Positions 43,466 through 54,425 of a DNA stretch of 64,000 nt are shown one piece after another; the first letter of the stretch is position 1; every line of letters begins with the position of its first letter. Source of the DNA: Anniella stebbinsi. Its lineage: Eukaryota; Chordata; Lepidosauria; Squamata; Anniellidae. The stretch lies in contig JARDYH010000002.1 in NCBI GenBank assembly GCA_029215795.1, forward strand, positions 129,711,001 to 129,775,000, read 5' to 3'. A program made the translations under genes and the position numbers. Under the pieces are notes generated by a model. That model did not search any database. It had not been told where the DNA came from and saw only the letters and a program-made list of their open reading frames with translations.

Positions 43466-45148
43466 TAGGGATGTGTATCGTATCATTAAAATGTACGATA
43501 ACAATACGATAAGGTCATTATCGTGCATGTGTTTAACGATGACGATACGATAGAAAAACCTAACGATAATCATCGGAGATGATAATTTTCAGGCGATTTT
43601 ATCGTTTTATCAGACTGCCATATAAATATACCTATAACTTCTGTATTTTAAAAGTTAGAGGCTTAAAACTTGGTCACGGTGCTTACGGGGTATGCCTAAG
43701 TATGTGTATGAAATTTGAGATCAATCCCTCCAACCCTCGATTTTATATGAATTTTTTAAAAATAGTTTCCGTTCTGACAAGTCTGAATGAACGCATGTGG
43801 CGAGCTGTCATTCTGATCTGTCAGAACTGAAACGATCTTTAATAAATTCATATAAAATCGAGGGTTGGAGGGATCAATCTCAAATTTGGCACATATGTGT
43901 AGCAACATGGGCTGCACATATGTGCCAAATTTGAGATCAATCCCTCCAACCCTCAATTTTATATGAATTTATTAAAGATCATTTCAGTTCTGACAGATCA
44001 GAATGACAGCTCACTGCATGCGTTCATTCAGACCTGTCAGAACAGAAACAATCTTTTAAAAATTCATATAAAATCGAGGGTTGGAGGATGTTGAGGGAAT
44101 ATTTCAGGTGTGATCATACCAATAGCTCAAATAAGTGATTCTTGTATAATTAATCATTTATTGAAGGTCTAATTTTTCTATTAGTTCTAATCCTCCTCAT
44201 TTTCTGCTGAAGATTACATTACATGTTTTCTTTATGCATAAAAGTGCAGGCTGAAGCGAAATTTCCAGATGTTATAGTTGCTTAAAAGGAGAAGTAGATT
44301 ATATTTGTCTACGGCCAAAACCGCAGCAGGCATCCTGTCCGGGAGAAGTTTCATTTCATCATGTGCTACTTCTCTTGTCTTGCTATACGTGTACTCCATC
44401 AATCAGCAATTTTCTTTTTGTGTAATTGTCAATAATTGTATCGTGTCAGCTTCTTTGATTATGACTGGATGTAACCTTTGATTAGGCCAGCCCAATCCCC
44501 TTCCCCTTAGAAATGCTAATCTTGCATTTCTCATGTCATGTATAAAACCATGAACTGCATCTCAGTAAGTCAGTCAGAACTTCCTGTTCTGACTCCAACA
44601 GCTGTTGTTCAGTAAAGCTTTTGTTTTTGGAACTGAACACGAATGTGAGTATACTTGGTCTCCCCTGCAAACCCTGGTTATGTTGCTAGCGAGTATCTAA
44701 CTCCATTGAGTTAGTGGTTGGTTGGTCACCAATCAGGGGAGGAGCCCCCCCCCTTCTTAGGGTCACCCTAGACTACATTTAAGCCAGCTATTGTATCAAA
44801 ACACAGAAGAGAATTAGGGAGAAGATCTTTCTCATAAGAGGGAGTCGTCACAAGACCACCCAAGAGGGCTCAAATTCCACCAACAGAGGATCGATCTCAA
44901 ATTTCATACACATACTTAGGCGTACCCCATAAGCACTGTGACCAAGTTTTAAGCCTCTAACTTTTAAAATACAGAAATTATAGGCATTTTTTTCCTTTAA
45001 AAATAGGGCTGCAAAAAATATTGTTTTTTCACAATAATTATCATGAAGATGATACGGTTCACCTACAATATGAATGAAGGCGATTATTTTTTTGGTCCGA
45101 AATGACGATAACGATAAACGATGATATTTTTTGGCATGCACACCCCTA
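43466..45148. mobile_element. hAT-like foldback element with CGATAA-type subterminal words
   Basis: Ends TAGGGATGTGTATCG and GCATGCACACCCCTA; flanks GTCAGATC (43458-43465) and GTCAGGTC (45149-45156), an 8-bp duplication with one mismatch. Subterminal arrays are ACGATAACAATACGATA-like (43493-43580) and ACGATAACGATAAACGATGA (45103-45122). The next blocks (about 43620-43720 and 44885-44985) are inverted copies. The core is a palindrome centred near 43907 with arms beyond 170 bases. Without the nested solo LTR it is about 880 bases and has no transposase. Confidence 0.8.
44089..44885 (+). mobile_element. Solo LTR, 797 bp, exact 5-bp duplication
   Basis: Starts TGTTGAGGGAA and ends CCACCAACA, with GAGGA on both sides (44084-44088 and 44886-44890). 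Contains ATGTATAAAACC (TATA box near 44540) and CAGTAAAGC about 70 bases later as a weak polyadenylation signal, so the orientation is plus. The deletion of the interior by LTR-LTR recombination leaves no coding sequence. It interrupts the foldback element at 43466-45148. The 5-bp duplication fits retroviral-type or Gypsy-type integrases; family not identified. Confidence 0.82.
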
Positions 45149-45631
45149 GTCAGGTCGCAAGCAAGACAGACATTTGGAGCCAGCAAATCCCATCAGTTAT
45201 AAATGCATGTGTTATACAGGCTTTTGAAAGACTTTCAAGCAATACCCTTAGAAGCTCACCAACCCTTAACCAACATTCTGGAATGAAGTACCAGATAGCC
45301 AAAAGAGCAATAATAAAGTTGTTTTGTGTGTTTTAAATAGCCTGGGGAGAATATTAATTTTTATAATAGTTATTCTATCCAACAATGATTCTTTTAGTCT
45401 CAGGATTCTTACAATCTGCTCAAATGGTCCTTTATAAACCAAAGTCTTCCCAAATGCTAGTGAAAAATATGCTGTTGCTGCTGCATCTTCATTACAGACA
45501 TAGGGAAAAGCTGTTCACTAACTTCTCTCTGATACACACTCAGAAATAATAGGCAATAATATTGGGTTGGATCCAAACATATTCATACTTAGAGTAGACC
45601 CATTGATTTCAATGGGTCTACTCTAACTATT

Positions 45632-45845
45632 AATTTATCTATTTGTTACATTTGTATCCTGCCTTTTCTCTAAGGAGCCCAAAGCTGCATACATGATCCA
45701 CCTCTCCATTTTAACCACACAACATCCATGTGGGGTTGGTTCAGCTGAAAGTCAGTGATTGGCTCAGAGTCCCCTAGTGAACTTCATGGCAGAGTGGGAC
45801 TAGAACCTAGATCTCCCCAGTCCTAGTCCAACACTCTAAGCCCTA
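45632..45845 (-). mobile_element. SINE-like/CORE-SINE-like repeat, copy 2
   Basis: Same layout as 36482-36735: TTGTATCCTGCCTTTTCTCT, AAGGAGCCCAAAGCTGCATA, TCCATGTGGGGTTGGTTCAG, GTCCAACACTCTAAGCCCTA. CR1 sequence follows at once. Confidence 0.6.
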
Positions 45846-47042
45846 CACAAATCCTGCCAGACTAATCTGATCTCATTCATTGATCCGGTAACTTCCCTTG
45901 CAGACTGTGAGAATGCTGTGGACATAATATATCTTGACTTCAGGAAAGCTTTTGAAAAAGTACTGCATAACATTCTGTTCAGCAAACTAGCTAAAAGTGG
46001 GCTAGTTGGAACAACTATTAGGTGGATCCTACAGTTGTCTACAGAACTGGGCTCAAAGAGTGCTTATCAATGGTAGCTTCTCAAACTGGGGAAGATAACA
46101 AGCGGGTTACCGCAAGGCTGTCCTGGGCCCAGTGCTCTTTAACATCTGTATTAATGACTTGGATGAGGAGGTGCAGGGAATGCTTATCACATTTGCAGAT
46201 GACACCTAATACCCTGGAAGACAGAAACAAACTTCAAAATGAACTTGATAGGCTGGAGCGCTAGGTTGAAAACAACAGAATGAAATTTAATAGAGATAAA
46301 TGCCAAGTTCTAGGAAAAAGAAACCAAATGCACAGTTACGAGATGGGGGATACTTCGCTCAACAATACTACAAGCGAGAAGGATCGTGGAATTGTTGTAG
46401 ATCACAAGCTGAATATGAGCCAACAGTGTGATGTGGCTGCAAAAAAAAGCAAATGCTATTTTTGGCTGCATTAATAGAAGTATAGCTTCCGAATTGTACG
46501 AGGTTCTGGTTCCACTCTATTCAGCACAGGTTAGGCCTCATCTTGAGTATTATGTTCTGTTCTGGGCACCACACTTCAAGAAGAATGCAGAAAAGCTGGA
46601 GGGGGTTCAGATGAGGGCAACGAGGATGATCAGGGGTCTGGAAACAAAGCCCTATGCGGAGAAACTGAAAGAACTGGGCGCATTTAGCCTGGAGAAGACA
46701 AGACTGAGGGCAGACATGATAGCACTCTTCAAATACTTGAAAGGTTGTCACACAGAGGAGGGCCAGGTTTTCTTCTCAATCATTCCAGAGTGCAGGACAT
46801 GGAATAAAGGGCTCAAGTTACAGAAAGCCAGTTTCCGGCTGGACATCAGGAAAAATTTCCTGACTGTTAGAGCAATTAACAATTACCATGGGAGGTGGTG
46901 GGCTCTCCCACTGTAGAAGCATTCAAGAAGCAGCTGGACAACCATCTGTCAGGCATGCTTTAAGGTGGATTCCTGCATTGAGCAGGGGATTGGACTCGAT
47001 GGCCTTGTAGGCCCCTTCCAACTCTACGATTCTATGACTACA
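45846..47042 (+). mobile_element. CR1 LINE 3' end with RT and C-terminal coding, frameshifted
   Basis: Best-preserved CR1 in the window. Near 45905-45950 the frame encodes VDIIYLDFRKAFEK. At about 46130-46215 it has LFNICINDLDEEV and the F-A-D-D catalytic motif (ITFADDT). 46280-46474 reads MKFNRDKCQVLGKRNQMHSY; 46428-46916 reads NRSIASELYEVLVPLYSAQV through FLTVRAINNYH. The end is GGACTCGATGGCCTTGTAGG and GATTCTATGA. At least two frameshifts and a stop; non-functional and 5' truncated. Confidence 0.9.
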
Positions 47043-47839
47043 CTGCCTACATATGACTAAGTCTGGATCCAACCCATTGCATATAACTGAAGGCTTACAA
47101 TTTAAAGATGCTAATGATATAGGGAGGCTGTACAGGAACAGAGTGTTCAGTTTCTCTACATATAGCTAATACTTTTAGCCACCACCACCTCGACCTCCCA
47201 TAGCTTGTCTCATCATACAAGCTATGTAGCTCAATCCACTGGAAAACAAGGGAAATGAATGCCACTGAGAATGGATTACAGCAAAGGTGCCCAACATTTT
47301 TGGGTCAGTGGAAATATTTGGAATTTTGAGAGTGTGTCGTGGGTGCGTTCATGTACTAGGAAGAGGTAGGCAATTTGAGCTACAAAACACAAAAGCACTC
47401 TTTGGAACCCAAAGATGGTGCTGAAGGCCAGTGCTTTGCTTTGCAGCATGCCAGCCTCTCACTTAAAAGCAAGTATTATTTTAAAAATAAAATAAAATTT
47501 AGCAGAGGCAGGGAGTATAGATGGGGGGGGGGGGGATCAAGAGAGGTGTCTACAGGCACCACAATGGAGACTCCAGGATTATGGAGTGGATATTTCTAAG
47601 AAACCCTTTCCTTAATTCTATCAGATGATGCTTTTTATTCTGTGGCTATGATCAGAATTAGAGCAGCATCTGTTGACAGGGAACAAGCATAACTATATTA
47701 ATTTGGGTGCCGGGGGGGGGGGGGAGGGTGTTCAAAGAACGCACATACGGTACCCATGTATAAAGGCAGTCCCATTCACAACAGCACCCTCAAGAGCTGA
47801 CCAAGGCTATCAGACAAAGTAGGCTATTATTTTAAGTTG

Positions 47840-47945
47840 ATGTTTTGCTTTTGTGTTCATGCTTTTATAATTTAATTACCGTTAGTCGCCCAGAAAATAC
47901 CTGGATTGAAGGAAAGCTTACAAATCTGTAAATAAAACAAGTGAA
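47840..47945 (+). mobile_element. LINE 3' tail
   Basis: TTAGTCGCCCAGAAAATACC, then ACAAATCTGTAAATAAAACA: an L2-like terminus. Confidence 0.45.
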
Positions 47946-50689
47946 CCAACTCTTAACATGTCACTGTTACTGTGATTTATTTATTTCAAACATTTCTAAG
48001 CTGACCAATAACTAACGTCTTCTGAGCGGATTAAAACCAGCTAAAAACTGATTGTGGATGCCAATTAGCCTCTGAACACGGAAGGATGATGGGCATCATA
48101 TGCAGAGAAGGGGAAGCATGGAGGCAGTCGTCACCTCCCTCTCTGCATTTTTGCTACATGGATGTTTTTGCCAATCTAGCTGGGGGCAGGGAAAGGGTCC
48201 ACCTGGGAAACCCCAAAGATGTGCTTTGGAACACCAGGGGGCTGTCTTCGTGGTACTGAGTTGGTTTCCCGTTACCCCAGAACTGTGCAGTTTCACTTAC
48301 TCAGGGTGGTGTCAGGTAATCCCCAGGCCAAGGAGGAAGCACTGTGTTTCTGGTGGTTATCCAGTCACTGGAGCCGCCCCTGCCTCTTCTGGTGACCAAT
48401 CACAGGGTGTCTTCCGCCAGGATACCTACCCCCCCGATCGGCCATGGAGCGAGGTCAGACAGTGGAAGAGTCAGGATGACCTTGCTCCTACCAAAAGTAT
48501 GGGTAAGTCCCCAACTTTTTTTTACTGCGCAGCTCTGCGGAAAAGCCCCACAGTGCCTGCAAATCTGCAGCTGTGTCATATAACTGATGCAGCGTTGGTT
48601 TGCAGCCACTACAGGGCTTTGAGCATGTATAGGCAGCCCCCAGGAGGGCTGGATTTAGTCCCTGAGCTTGAGGTTCCCCAGGTATGTATGTTTTGTTTTT
48701 AAAGAACAAGTACCTATTGGATAATTGGTGGGATTTTTCATCTTGTAATACCATTTAAAAATGATCATGTAAACTAAGATCACCCAGATCCCATCGATCC
48801 AAACAGGGCTTGAATGGACAAGATTCCATAACTTGAGTGTACAGTATAGCCACATTGATTTAACAGGGTTAAAAATGTCAGAGAAGGCATCAGATTCGTG
48901 TGTGTGTGTGTGTGTTTCATTTTGTTAGTGAAAACACTGAGATTTTTCATATACTATTTGTTCAAAGGGATCTTACTGGGAAAGAGGGAAAGAGGGGTAT
49001 AACAATTTTCCTAAGCAGTTTGGCATACTTTAGCGGCTCACATCTTTCTTATGGTACCTTAAAGGCCTCTGAGGCTTTTTGCCAATAAAATTCCAAGTTA
49101 TTAACAAATATAGTTATGCTATAAAACCTGATGTTGCATTACGTGATCCTTTTTTATTTTTATTATTGAACGCTACAAGCTCTTCACTCAATTGATTTAT
49201 AGTGGCAGAAAACAGCAGTTGAGACTATTCAAGAGGAGGGTATTTAAAACCAAGCGTTTGTGGGATTGGAAAATGGTCCAGAGAGAAACCTTCTGTCAGG
49301 GAGGGCTTACTGCAAAGTTTGCCCAACTTAAATGTTTGTAGCGTTTTCAGCGGCATGCTAGTCCCAAAAATGTTAAATCCTTGATTCTCCGCCTGGTTTT
49401 ATGACCCATCAGGGAGCAAAATTGAACATGTATTTTCAAAAAGAGACACCATTTGAGAGGAGATGCCCGTTTACGGAGGAGAAACCAAAATAATCACGAA
49501 AATTGAAAGTATTCTGAAATGTAGGCTTTTCTTTAGCCTAACTAAAGTTTCTTTACCTTATCTAAAACAAACTTTCACCTGGATATTATGAATATATTCC
49601 TATTCTCCCCTTATTCCCAGTATTTTCTTTGGCACACACATATAATCTGCACATGGGGCTAAAAATTGTCAACCAAAATCTAGTTTGAGCGCAGAGCTGT
49701 AACTACTGCCAGTTTGAGTGAAGCACAAATCCAGGTTTTGGGAATATGTTGTGTTTGCTTTGGCAATGATGCACGGTAGAACAGTTTCCATTCCATCCGA
49801 ATGCAGTCAAACGGTTTTGAAATATTGCACAATAAAAGCCATTCATTACAACTGTCTCCTCTGCCTTCCAAAGGGGGGAAAAATGACTGACCAGTTCCAA
49901 ATCTGTGCAGGGGGGCAGGAAGTGGAGTGTCAAGAGGTCATTGGAAATAACCCAAGACTAACACCAAGTTTTTCAGGTTTTGGTTAGGGAATATGTTCCA
50001 TGCCTTCATTTCCATTGCACACTGGGTTTCCCCCTCGTTCTCCCAAGACCAGTTCAAGTAGTTAATTGCTCTGTTATGCACAATTTACAAGGCTTAATTA
50101 CAAAACTAATACATTAGCCTTCTTGTCTAAGTGTCAAAGACAAAGTTATGCTCTCCCGTAAGGCCCTGGGCACAATTAATCCTTCTTTGTCCTTCCCAGT
50201 AAACGTGAATTTTATCCTCAGGAAGGACAGAGGGTGGCATACAGGACCGGAATTGGTACCTGGTATCCTTGAGCGACTGCCAGATTCCCGGCACTCTGAG
50301 AGGGACCATGGCTTATGCCTTCCCTGATCCCTTAGAGCACTCTGGCAATTTGGATCTGCCACTTCTCACAAAGTTCCAGGGTGGCACTACAGTGGTGATG
50401 CTCTGGGGTGCAGCAGGAAATTTAAAAGGAAGCTCCAAATAGGGGCATACAGATTTAGTTAAATCCTTTTTGTCTCTGTTTTGACAGTTGTCAGGCATTT
50501 TTCATTCCATCCTCCGCTCATTGATGGAATTGGATTTTTTAAAAGGCTGCATGAGAATTTTGTTCATGTTTGAAATGGTGCATTTCTGAGAGTCTGCATT
50601 AATGTAAATGCGCAAATCCTCCCCCCGGCAATAGTTAAAAACTGGTCCGTAAATTCATGGAATACATGACTTGGAAAAAGTCACTCCAT
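47946..50689. other. Gene-free stretch containing one long unexplained open frame
   Basis: 48100-48702 (plus) is an open frame of 200 codons starting MQRRGSMEAVV. It has no recognised family, no membrane or repeat pattern, and the overlapping frames are also open, as expected for locally GC-rich DNA. The rest (49100-50689) is unclassified; (TG)n at 48897-48914. Confidence 0.35.
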
Positions 50690-51335
50690 TGTGATCCACA
50701 GTGGTACAGGCATTAGTAACCCCAAGTCTGGATTACTGCAATGTACTCTATGTGGTTCTGCCCTTAAGGCTGTTTGGAAGCTGGAGCTAGTGCAGAACGC
50801 AGCAGCTCAGCTGTTGTCAGGAGCTGCTCCACTTCAGCATATAACTCCTTTGCTGAAGGAACGGCACTGGCTGCCTATTGGCTACCAGGCCAGCTTTAAG
50901 GTTTGGGTACTAGTGTACAAAGTCCTAAACAACTTGGGACCAGGATACCTGAAAGAGCGCCTTCTCCCTTACCAACCTGCCCAGTCACTGAGGTCATCAG
51001 AAGGCATGCTCCTGGTGGTTCCAATGGACCTATGACCGGATTTGAGTCCACCAGAAGAGCCTTCAGTGTGGTGGCCCCCTTTCTGTGGAACTCCCTGCTT
51101 CTGGATGTCAGGCAGGCGCCAACACTGTGTTTCCAGCACCTCCTGAAAACAGTCTTATTCCAGGAAGCATTCTTTGATTGACAGCCACGCTTTTTACTGT
51201 CATTCTGTTTTTTAAGTATAATCATGGTGTATCTTTTTGTATCTTCTACTGTTTTAATTCTTATGTTCACCACTCTGGAACGTGTTTTAGATATGTAGTG
51301 GTATACAAATTTTGTAAATAAATAAATAAGGAATC
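50690..51335 (+). mobile_element. L2-like LINE 3' end with coding remnant
   Basis: Two frames carry the C-terminal end of the ORF. 50760-51020 reads KLELVQNAAAQLLSGAAPLQ, then LKERHWLPIGYQASFKVWVL and YKVLNNLGPGYL. After a frameshift, 51050-51180 reads RRAFSVVAPFLWNSLLLDVR and LKTVLFQEAF. A 3' UTR and GTATACAAATTTTGTAAATAAATAAATAA end follow. Same family as 58275-58648. Confidence 0.8.
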
Positions 51336-52719
51336 TGCAGGTTGGGTTTTAGAAGTCTGAACTCATTGGAATCTGTTGCAAAAATTTCCAACATACTGAA
51401 CTCCAAAGCACTAGCATGGCACCCAAGGAGCGGAGTCAGTTGTGGCCCACCCCTATGCTGTGGGACCTCTCAAACATGGAGTTTGCTTTTAAATCAGGGC
51501 TGGCAAGTAGTGAAGTTATTCTAATGTATTAGGAATGTTAGTTGGAAAGGGTGGAGAAAAGAGAAATGTTAGTTGTGTGCTTCCCTACTAAAATAATACA
51601 CATCAATGTCTCAAGGGCTCCCCATAAGACCAAGGTCAAAAATTACCTAGCTACACCAGGTCATTTAGAGGATTTGGGTGCATTTAGAGGTGTGATCACA
51701 AAAGGCACACAATGGGATTGCAGGGTTCAGTAACCGACTGCTACTGAATTATGGAATCTATTTTGCACATGGGAGGAGGTTGCCCACTCATCCATAGGCC
51801 AAGTTGTAACCCTCCCTAGTGAAGTCTTATGCCATTTATCCTGGGGAGTGACAAAGCAGCCTTCCTCCTGCCCTGTAGATGTTTTGCGCTTCAGCTCCTA
51901 TCAACCTCAGTCCCATACCGTACTGCAACAGCAGCCATTTGGAGTCAATGTTTTGGAGGATCATTCACCAGTTACTGGATGAGCAACCTGGCCAAACAAT
52001 CCATTCTGAACTAGAATTAACACTCTTTCTCTCTGCTTTTGTAACTAAGCCTTGCTTCTCAGCTTTGCCCATATTCCATAGATAGAACCTTGCCCTCCTT
52101 TTTCTTGAAACCAGCTATAGGCCACTGTTGTAGAGGCATACCCTCTGTTAGCAATAAGGCATTTTTGCCCCTAACGTAGAGATATGTTTAGTGTAGCATA
52201 TCTACACATGGTATCAGCTGCAATATATCCTGCCACAGGCATGTATGTTTTCAAACTCACCACTATCAAGAAGGCAAACAGGGAGACGTGAAGGGTCACT
52301 TTTTGACCCTAAAACATAACAAGATAGCTAACTTATTAAAAGGATTGAATTGTCACTAATTTGACATTTGTCAGCACAGTGAAACAGTTTCAACTTTTTT
52401 TAAAAAAATAAATAAAAATAAAACCCTGAACTAATTTTAACACATTTAGAATTATTTTGGCAGCATGAGACCAGCTAAATGACAGCTATAAAAACATCAT
52501 GATGCTGGCCATTTCTGTGGGTTTGTGTTAGTTCCTGCAAAGAGAGGGTACCAGATGGCCAAAATGACTTCCACCAAACTTTTAATGACAAGATCAGTTT
52601 GTTTTTGAAAATTCTCTGATCACACAGTCACAGAATTTTCCAGCTGTTTGGGAAGTTCCCATTTACAAAGGAAGAATGTGTTCGTATCAGGGAGATGAAG
52701 CCTTCTGAGGTCTGGGGAA
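51336..52719. other. Gene-free stretch, nothing recognised
   Basis: No exon or classified repeat recognised. Confidence 0.4.
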
Positions 52720-52860
52720 GTGGAACGCAGCTCATTGGTAGGGCACATGCTTTGCATATTGAATGTCCTAGGTTCAATCCCTGACATCTTCACCTAAAAG
52801 GTCTGAATTTCAGTTTGGAGAAGCTCTTGGAGGTTGCATGCTACTGGTGGGCAGGGCCAA
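52720..52860 (+). mobile_element. tRNA-Ala-derived SINE
   Basis: Plus-strand head with A box-like CAGCTCATTGGTAGGGC (52729-52745), anticodon-arm TTTGCATATT and B box GGTTCAATCC (52771-52780), then the SINE body CATCTTCACCTAAAAGGTCT. Same family as 5878-6070 in opposite orientation. Confidence 0.7.
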
Positions 52861-52949
52861 AAAATTGTGTGTATGTTTATATAAGTTGAAACCTCTTGTT
52901 GCCAGTAACTAAAACTTAGAAGAGGCATTGCAACCTTTTAGAACAGACA

Positions 52950-53060
52950 AAAACCCGCACAAATGCCAAGATATTGCCAAAGGAATAGTGGTTGGGGGGA
53001 TATGGCCATCTGGGGAACCCAGGAGGGTTGAATTTGGTCCCCAGGCCTGAAATCCCCCCC
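52950..53060 (+). repeat. Old interspersed repeat, relative of 14590-14720
   Basis: TGGCCATCTGGGGAACCCAG, GTTGAATTTGGTCCCCAGGC and CTGAAAT are shared with the earlier copy. Confidence 0.4.
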
Positions 53061-54134
53061 CCCCAGAACTAAGAGGTCAACCATACCCCCTTCTTAAACA
53101 CACAGATACAAAACATTGCACGATTTTTCCATACCTTTGACATTTCTACATAGCAATCAAGCAGGAAATACATGGATTTAATATTTAACTGGAAGCAAGA
53201 ATGATTCTACGACTATGACTTCATAAGAAAGATTGCTTGACACATTATTCTTTCTTACATACTGTAGAGGGCGGGGGAACCCCTCTGTTTTAATAGGAAC
53301 ACATGGACTGGAAATACTTGTGGCAAAAGGAGTAAACACACTGTGCTTCACACATTTTCCCCTAGATAGAGATCACTCCCACGTAGGAAAAATGTCATGG
53401 GTGAAGCAGTCCTTTAGAAGCATCAGTCTAGAAAGTTCTCATGTTGTCCCTCTCTGGCAACTGTCCAGATTTTCCAAATGGGAGGCAGGTGGCTCCTGAC
53501 CCAAAGCAGCTATTTGGTAACCACTGGAGCTCTGAACTGTGGAGAAGCCACAAAGTATGCATTTCTTAATTCCTCAAAGGAACAGTGTTTCACAGAGGTG
53601 TGTGGTCATGGGATGAAGTGTTTTACTTTGCATAGTTCAGAAATGAGCAGCCCCTTGCCAATTTCTCTGCCCTCTCAAGTACAATGGTCCCAAATACCAC
53701 TTTCCCCATAAGTGCACAACAAGTCCCAATTCACTCACTATTTGCACTTCAAGTCCTCCATTTAGATTTAACCTAGCTCAGGTTACAGTTTCTAGCTTTG
53801 GACGATTTCAGGAGACGTGTGTGTGTGTAAGCGCGCGCACACTACAGGCCAGCCCTTAACAAATCCCATATCGTTCTGAGCTTATGAGAGCAAATGTGAC
53901 CATCTTCTGCCTAAGCAACTGACTGTAACCAACTCTTGGACTTTAATCTATCATACGCAGAGAGTAAATCTGTCCATTACTTCCCTCTCCACACCATGTC
54001 CTTACTGCTTCTAAATAGGAAAAGGTAAGAAAATTAACTGGAATTAGAAAACTGAAATACACAAAGTGGGATGATTTAAGACATTGACCATTTCAGATCA
54101 TAAAGACTGGAATGTGAAACCATTTTAAAAAATG
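53061..54134. other. Gene-free stretch, nothing recognised
   Basis: A short (GT)n(GC)n tract near 53815-53850. No exon is recognised. Confidence 0.4.
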
Positions 54135-54425
54135 ACATGTATTTATTTCTTGTCCCAAGGTACCAATAAAATGCTCTAGATGGCGTGCAAAAATATCAAG
54201 ACAATAACGCAAACCGACATTTAACACGCACAATTTAAATATATAGAAATTACAACCAGCTTAAATAAAAACCACGTCAAACTGTCCTTAACTGGGAAAA
54301 TCAAAACTGGGCTACAAGATCTCTCTGAAGGCTTTTTTAAAAACCTTGCACTGCATTTTAAAAGTGACATTAGTGAGCCTCTCTAGGTAAACAAATCCCA
54401 GGGCCACAGCTATGCCCCGGCACAG
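54135..54425 (-). mobile_element. L2-like LINE 3' end, old
   Basis: Minus strand: GGCATAGCTGTGGCCCTGGG, then an AT-rich 3' UTR ending GGGACAAGAAATAAATACA. Weak tail. Confidence 0.45.

Larger units (their letters stand above)
45562..47076. mobile_element. MITE with TGGGTTGGATCC ends, split by a SINE-like repeat and CR1
   Basis: Left end TGGGTTGGATCCAAAC (45563-45578), right end GTCTGGATCCAACCCA (47061-47076): inverted with one mismatch in 16. The left part has a perfect 38-base palindrome at 45589-45626 (18-bp arms). The material between is a SINE-like repeat and a CR1 tail, so those probably inserted into the MITE. Chance pairing of two separate MITE ends is the alternative. Confidence 0.5.

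Noticed and set aside
44278..44481. Coding remnant inside the solo LTR
   Set aside because: Short frame within U3-like sequence, no recognisable retroviral protein; solo LTRs carry no genes.
48100..48702. Annotation of the 200-codon frame as a CDS
   Set aside because: No homology, no splice or promoter context, and overlapping frames are also open; kept only as an observation.
52720..52800. Functional tRNA-Ala gene
   Set aside because: The arms do not pair, the acceptor stem is missing, and a SINE body follows; the 6070-6000 copy has the same defects.
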